Positions 5,871 to 8,025 of a stretch of DNA of 8,025 nucleotides are shown piece by piece. This stretch comes from UMGS1474 sp050946775 (lineage in GTDB: Bacteria > Bacillota > Clostridia > Oscillospirales > Acutalibacteraceae): the NCBI GenBank assembly GCA_050946775.1, contig JBMNVL010000087.1:1-8025 (forward strand), given 5' to 3'. The position numbers were made by a program, and so were the translations under genes. Position 1 is the first letter of the stretch; every line of letters starts with the position of its first letter. The notes below the pieces were generated by a model, which was not told the origin of the DNA, ran no database searches, and saw only the letters and a program-made list of their open reading frames with translations.

Positions 5871-6099
5871 GTTATATTCGCCTGCGGCGAGTTATATTGG
5901 GCTTCGCCCAGTTATATTCGCCTGCGGCGAGTTATATTGGGCTTCGCCCAGTTATATTCGCCTGCGGCGAGTTATATTGGGCTTCGCCCAGTTATATTCG
6001 CTTCGCAAGTTATATTGCGCTTCGCGCAGTTTAAGAGGCGAATATAATATAACTGCCTCGCAGAGGCAATATAACTGCCGCCACCGGCGGCAATATAAC
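5871..6099. repeat. GTTATAT heptamer / mini-hairpin array
   Basis: The first part (5871-6028) has eight units that begin with GTTATAT followed by a small hairpin. Three 40-bp repeats alternate TCGCC-TGC-GGCGA and TGGGC-TTC-GCCCA (20 bp each, 5871-5990). Then come a degenerate 18-bp unit (5991-6008) and a TGCGC-TTC-GCGCA unit (6009-6028). After a junction (6029-6046) the heptamer appears inverted as ATATAAC at 6047-6053, 6069-6075 and 6093-6099. These alternate with longer hairpins TGCCTC-GCA-GAGGCA (6054-6068) and TGCCGCC-ACC-GGCGGCA (6076-6092). Hairpin sequences differ while heptamers are invariant, and base changes in arms are compensated. This suggests selection for structure or for a heptamer-binding protein. 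It lies directly upstream of the four-helix-bundle gene. Confidence 0.9.
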
Positions 6100-6128
6100 T
6101 TGAAAAAATACAAGTCTTATGCTATTCT
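6100..6128 (+). promoter_or_regulatory. Possible promoter of the four-helix-bundle gene
   Basis: TTGAAA (6100-6105), 17 bases, then TATTCT (6123-6128) preceded by TGC gives a plausible extended -10 promoter immediately after the last ATATAAC of the array. Transcription would start near 6135, leaving a very short leader that just includes the ribosome binding site GAGGTG (6135-6140). The adjacency means that a protein bound to the array could affect this promoter. Confidence 0.45.
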
Positions 6129-6146
6129 TTACGCGAGGTGAGTACA

Positions 6147-6503
6147 ATGTCAGACAGCGTTCTCCGCGACAAATCCAAAGAATTTGCGAAACAAATCGTT
6201 CTTCTTTGCAGATCCATCAAGCAGGAGCACCACGAATCCGTGCTGACAAATCAACTGCTCAGAAGCGGCACATCTATTGGCGCAAATATTCACGAGGCAC
6301 AATACGCGCAGGGGACAAAAGATTTTATTTCAAAATTCGAGATATCCCTTAAAGAAGTATATGAAACAGAGTATTGGCTTGAATTGCTGTTCGAAACCGG
6401 ATATGTAGACGAACAAACATACAAACCGACCCAAAACAACTGCGGAGCAATCAGACGTATGCTTATCTCAACTATTAGGACTATAAAGGAAAAGAATCAT
6501 TGA
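6147..6503 (+). CDS. Four-helix-bundle protein (23S rRNA IVP / Avd-like family)
   Basis: The 118-residue protein shows the pattern of the four-helix-bundle family (TIGR02436/PF05635), named from open reading frames inside 23S rRNA intervening sequences; Avd, the accessory protein of diversity-generating retroelements, is a relative. Four amphipathic helices are predicted, with the hallmark LRSGTSIGANIHEAQYAQ (about 38-55) and DFISKFEISLKEVYETEYWLELL (about 59-81). There are many basic residues, which fits nucleic-acid binding in Avd, but this member's role is unknown. ATG 6147 follows GAGGTG (6135-6140) by six bases; a GTG at 6138 is a poorer start because it overlaps that site. The gene is AT-rich: 6181-6420 contains 99 G or C in 240 (41%), versus 45 of 60 in 7141-7200 of hflX. 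This suggests horizontal origin with the surrounding repeats. No reverse transcriptase or 23S rRNA gene is in view. Confidence 0.88.
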   Translation: MSDSVLRDKSKEFAKQIVLLCRSIKQEHHESVLTNQLLRSGTSIGANIHEAQYAQGTKDFISKFEISLKEVYETEYWLELLFETGYVDEQTYKPTQNNCGAIRRMLISTIRTIKEKNH

Positions 6504-6504
6504 C

Positions 6505-6536
6505 AGAAAAACCACCCACCGGGTGGTTTTTTCTTT
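6505..6536 (+). terminator. Terminator of the four-helix-bundle gene
   Basis: AAAAACCACCC (6507-6517), loop ACC, and GGGTGG with six T's (6521-6532) form an 11-bp stem with a T-run, four bases after the stop codon. It is the repeat-borne counterpart of the tRNA terminator at 5612-5652. The left arm is shorter because no tRNA precedes it. Confidence 0.82.
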
Positions 6537-6712
6537 GGTAAATTCCAAAAAACGGACTTGAAATGCAACGCCTGCGAGCGCGCCCGGTGGGCGATACAGC
6601 GAGTAGGGGTTGGCGCCGCGGTCGGCGACCGGTGAGCGCAATAGCGCCACACCGGAGCCGGGCACCGCAAGAGAGGTCGTCACCTAAGTGAGAAGAACGT
6701 CCGTTAACGTCC
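6505..6712 (+). repeat. 208-bp direct repeat, copy 2
   Basis: This is the second copy of the block at 5617-5824, exactly 888 bases downstream and in the same orientation, beginning two bases after the four-helix-bundle stop codon. The internal hairpins and the ACGGACTTGAA word are intact. Its end retains GTCCGTTAACGTCC (6699-6712), which is 14 bases of the tRNA-Val acceptor/T-arm end, but not the ACCA. Compared with copy 1, substitutions cluster near the right end (TTGG to TAAG, AAGTCC to ACGTCC). Confidence 0.88.
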
Positions 6713-6735
6713 CTGTTTCTTTTTTGGAGGGCGTG

Positions 6736-6744
6736 TGGTATAAT
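6736..6744 (+). promoter_or_regulatory. Extended -10 promoter of hflX
   Basis: TGGTATAAT is a perfect extended -10 element. The region 16-18 bases upstream has only a T-rich stretch (6716-6725), not a good -35, which is tolerated when TGN is present. Transcription would start near 6751. An ATG at 6743 lies within the -10 box and so cannot be the start codon; the ATG at 6782 is used instead. Confidence 0.7.
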
Positions 6745-6781
6745 GATCCCATCATCTATTCAAACGACAGGGGGATGGTTT

Positions 6782-7903
6782 ATGGAGAACGTCGGGATGG
6801 AGGAACGGGCGGAGAGAGCCGTTTTGGTGGCGATCGACACCGGGGACTACGACGTCGACAGCTCGCTGGCCGAGCTGGCCGAGCTGACCCGTACCGCCGG
6901 CGGCGAGGTGGTGGGCGAAATGACCCAAAGGCGGGAATCGCCCGACAAAGCCACCGCCATCGGCTCCGGCCGGCTGGAGGAGCTGGCGGGGATCTGCGAA
7001 ACGAACGGGGTGGATCTGGTCATTTTCGACGAGGAGCTGACCGCCACCCAGCACCGCAATCTCGAGGACGCCCTGCCCTGCCGGGTGATCGACCGCACCG
7101 CGCTGATCCTCGATATCTTCGCCGCCCGCGCCCGGTCGGCCGAGGGCCGGTTGCAGGTGGAGCTGGCGCAGCTGCAATACCGGCTGCCCCGGCTGGCCGG
7201 ACAGGGACAGGCGCTCTCCCGGCTGGGCGGCGGCATCGGCACCCGCGGTCCCGGCGAAACCAAGCTGGAGAGCGACCGGCGGCATATCCGCCGGCGGATC
7301 GCCTCCCTGAAGGAACAGCTGGAGGCTGTGGAGCGTCAGCGGCAAAACCGGCGGCAGCGCCGGCAAAAGGACGGGCTGCGGTCGGTGGCGCTGGTGGGGT
7401 ACACCAACGCCGGCAAATCCACCCTGATGAACGCCCTGACCGACGCCGGGGTGTTGGCGGAGGATAAGCTCTTCGCCACCCTCGACCCCACCGCCCGGGC
7501 GCTCAAGCTGCCCGACGGGCGGCAGGTGCTGCTGCTGGATACTGTCGGATTCGTCCGCCGGCTGCCCCATCAGCTGGTGCAGGCGTTCCGCTCGACGCTG
7601 GAGGAAGCGACGGCGGCCGACGTGCTGATCAACGTCTGCGACGTGTCTGATCCCGAGGTGGCGCAGCAGCGGGAGGTCACGGTGGAGCTGCTGCGGCAGC
7701 TCGGCTGCGCCGATCAGCCGGTGATCACCGCCTACAACAAATGCGACCGGGCGCCGGTGAGCGACGATCTGCCCGAGGGGATCGCCATCTCCGCCGTGAC
7801 CGGAATGGGACTGGACGCGCTGCTTTCGGCCGTCGCCCGCGCCCTGCCGCCCGACCGGCGGCGGGTAACGCTTCTGCTGCCCTTTCAGGAGGGCGGTCGA
7901 TAA
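6782..7903 (+). CDS. hflX: Ribosome-associated GTPase HflX, C-terminus lost to an IS
   Basis: HflX binds the 50S subunit and splits stalled ribosomes. The 373 residues visible show the N-terminal HflX domain with ATAIGSGRLEEL (57-68) and SRLGGGIGTRGPGETKLE (146-163), a charged linker helix (164-196), and the G domain: G1 GYTNAGKST (206-214), G2 FATLDPT (231-237), G3 DTVGF (253-257), G4 NKCD (319-322) and G5 SAVTG (337-341). The start is ATG 6782, with AGGGGGA six bases upstream. The frame ends at LLLPFQEGGR, just where family members continue for roughly 30-45 residues of C-terminal domain. The stop TAA (7901-7903) falls at the left edge of an IS30-type element. The G domain is complete, so a truncated product may be made, but normal ribosome contacts from the C-terminal part would be missing. 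Confidence 0.93.
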   Translation: MENVGMEERAERAVLVAIDTGDYDVDSSLAELAELTRTAGGEVVGEMTQRRESPDKATAIGSGRLEELAGICETNGVDLVIFDEELTATQHRNLEDALPCRVIDRTALILDIFAARARSAEGRLQVELAQLQYRLPRLAGQGQALSRLGGGIGTRGPGETKLESDRRHIRRRIASLKEQLEAVERQRQNRRQRRQKDGLRSVALVGYTNAGKSTLMNALTDAGVLAEDKLFATLDPTARALKLPDGRQVLLLDTVGFVRRLPHQLVQAFRSTLEEATAADVLINVCDVSDPEVAQQREVTVELLRQLGCADQPVITAYNKCDRAPVSDDLPEGIAISAVTGMGLDALLSAVARALPPDRRRVTLLLPFQEGGR

Positions 7904-7937
7904 GTTATCATTTGAAGTGCAACACTCAAAATAATAG

Positions 7938-7966
7938 TAGACTTCATAACAACCAAAGTGTAAAAT
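7938..7966 (+). promoter_or_regulatory. Possible transposase promoter
   Basis: TAGACT (7938-7943), 17 bases, and TAAAAT (7961-7966) make a moderate sigma-A-like promoter inside the element, 36 bases before the transposase start codon. Confidence 0.35.
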
Positions 7967-8002
7967 GTAGTCACCACAACAAACAGATACACGGAGGTTG
8001 CT

Positions 8003-8025
8003 ATGAAGTCCTACACTCATTTTAC
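8003..8025 (+). CDS. IS30-family transposase, N-terminal start
   Basis: An ATG at 8003 with GGAGG (7993-7997) five bases upstream opens MKSYTHFT and runs off the window. Many IS30 transposases begin with a short M..YTHLT-like stretch before a helix-turn-helix, and the IS30-type terminal repeat just upstream agrees. The seven visible codons are too few to stand alone as proof; the call rests on context and on the matching C-terminal fragment at 1-98. Confidence 0.7.

Larger units (their letters stand above)
7903..8025 (+). mobile_element. Left end of an IS30-family element inserted in hflX (partial)
   Basis: The GC-rich hflX sequence changes abruptly to AT-rich DNA at about 7901-7904. The left terminal repeat contains AAGTGCAACACTC (7915-7927), the exact reverse complement of 80-92 at the other window end. 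With one gap on each side the match reaches out to about 7903. A transposase gene starts at 8003. The target-site duplication cannot be checked because the right end of this copy is outside the window. Confidence 0.82.

Noticed and set aside
5871..6099. CRISPR array
   Set aside because: The constant part is only 7 bp, the intervening parts are palindromes repeated within the array rather than unique spacers, and no cas gene is present.
5722..6141. Plus-strand frames through the heptamer-hairpin array (repetitive YIGLRPVIF-like peptides)
   Set aside because: A 20-bp unit is not a multiple of three, yet open frames arise only because the units lack stops. Hairpin conservation, not codon structure, explains the pattern.
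6147..6503. Accessory gene (avd) of a diversity-generating retroelement
   Set aside because: No reverse transcriptase, template repeat or variable repeat with adenine-specific changes is visible; the few differences between the 208-bp blocks are not adenine-biased.
6743..6781. Upstream start for hflX at 6743
   Set aside because: That ATG is inside the TATAAT box; the ATG at 6782 has a proper ribosome binding site and leads directly into the conserved domain.
6752..8020. Long minus-strand frame opposite hflX
   Set aside because: It is antisense to HflX, crosses the IS boundary and has no family resemblance.

Overview
The window looks like chromosomal DNA of a GC-rich member of the Bacillota, class Clostridia, probably an Oscillospiraceae-like gut anaerobe. 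The evidence is a Mini-RNase III gene (a mainly Bacillota enzyme), a YitT-family membrane protein, a soluble acyl-ACP thioesterase, strong AGGAGG-type ribosome binding sites, and consensus sigma-A promoters. The species assignment is inference. Both ends lie inside IS30-family elements in the same orientation, so the sequence probably begins and ends where insertion-sequence copies broke the assembly.

Layout, left to right. 1-104: 3' end of an IS30 transposase gene and its right terminal repeat. 105-400: no gene, but a cluster of GC-rich hairpins. 401-1147: acyl-ACP thioesterase. 1263-2528: obgE. 2659-3048: mrnC, overlapping by 4 nt a YitT-family gene (3045-3932). A strong terminator at 3988-4024 ends the converging minus-strand gene for a class I (subgroup Ic type) aspartate aminotransferase (4041-5318). 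Divergent promoters lie in 5371-5518. A tRNA-Val(GAC) with an encoded CCA follows at 5540-5615.

5612-6712 is the unusual part. A 208-bp block (about 97% identical by eye) occurs twice in direct orientation, at 5617-5824 and 6505-6712, offset by exactly 888 bp. Both copies end in a piece of the tRNA-Val 3' end. Between them lie a perfect 19-bp stem-loop, a 229-bp array of GTTATAT heptamers alternating with small hairpins (which switches to the inverted ATATAAC orientation in its last third), and an AT-rich gene for a four-helix-bundle protein of the 23S rRNA intervening-sequence / Avd-like family. The whole reads as a small acquired cassette at a tRNA gene, with no recombinase of its own in view.

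6782-7903: hflX, cut short after its G domain by a second IS30-family element whose left end and transposase start (8003 on) close the window.

Functionally, obgE, mrnC and hflX all act on the large ribosomal subunit (50S assembly GTPase, 23S rRNA 5'/3' maturation, 50S-binding rescue GTPase). The cassette protein belongs to a family first seen inside 23S rRNA intervening sequences. That coincidence is suggestive but not evidence of a joint function.
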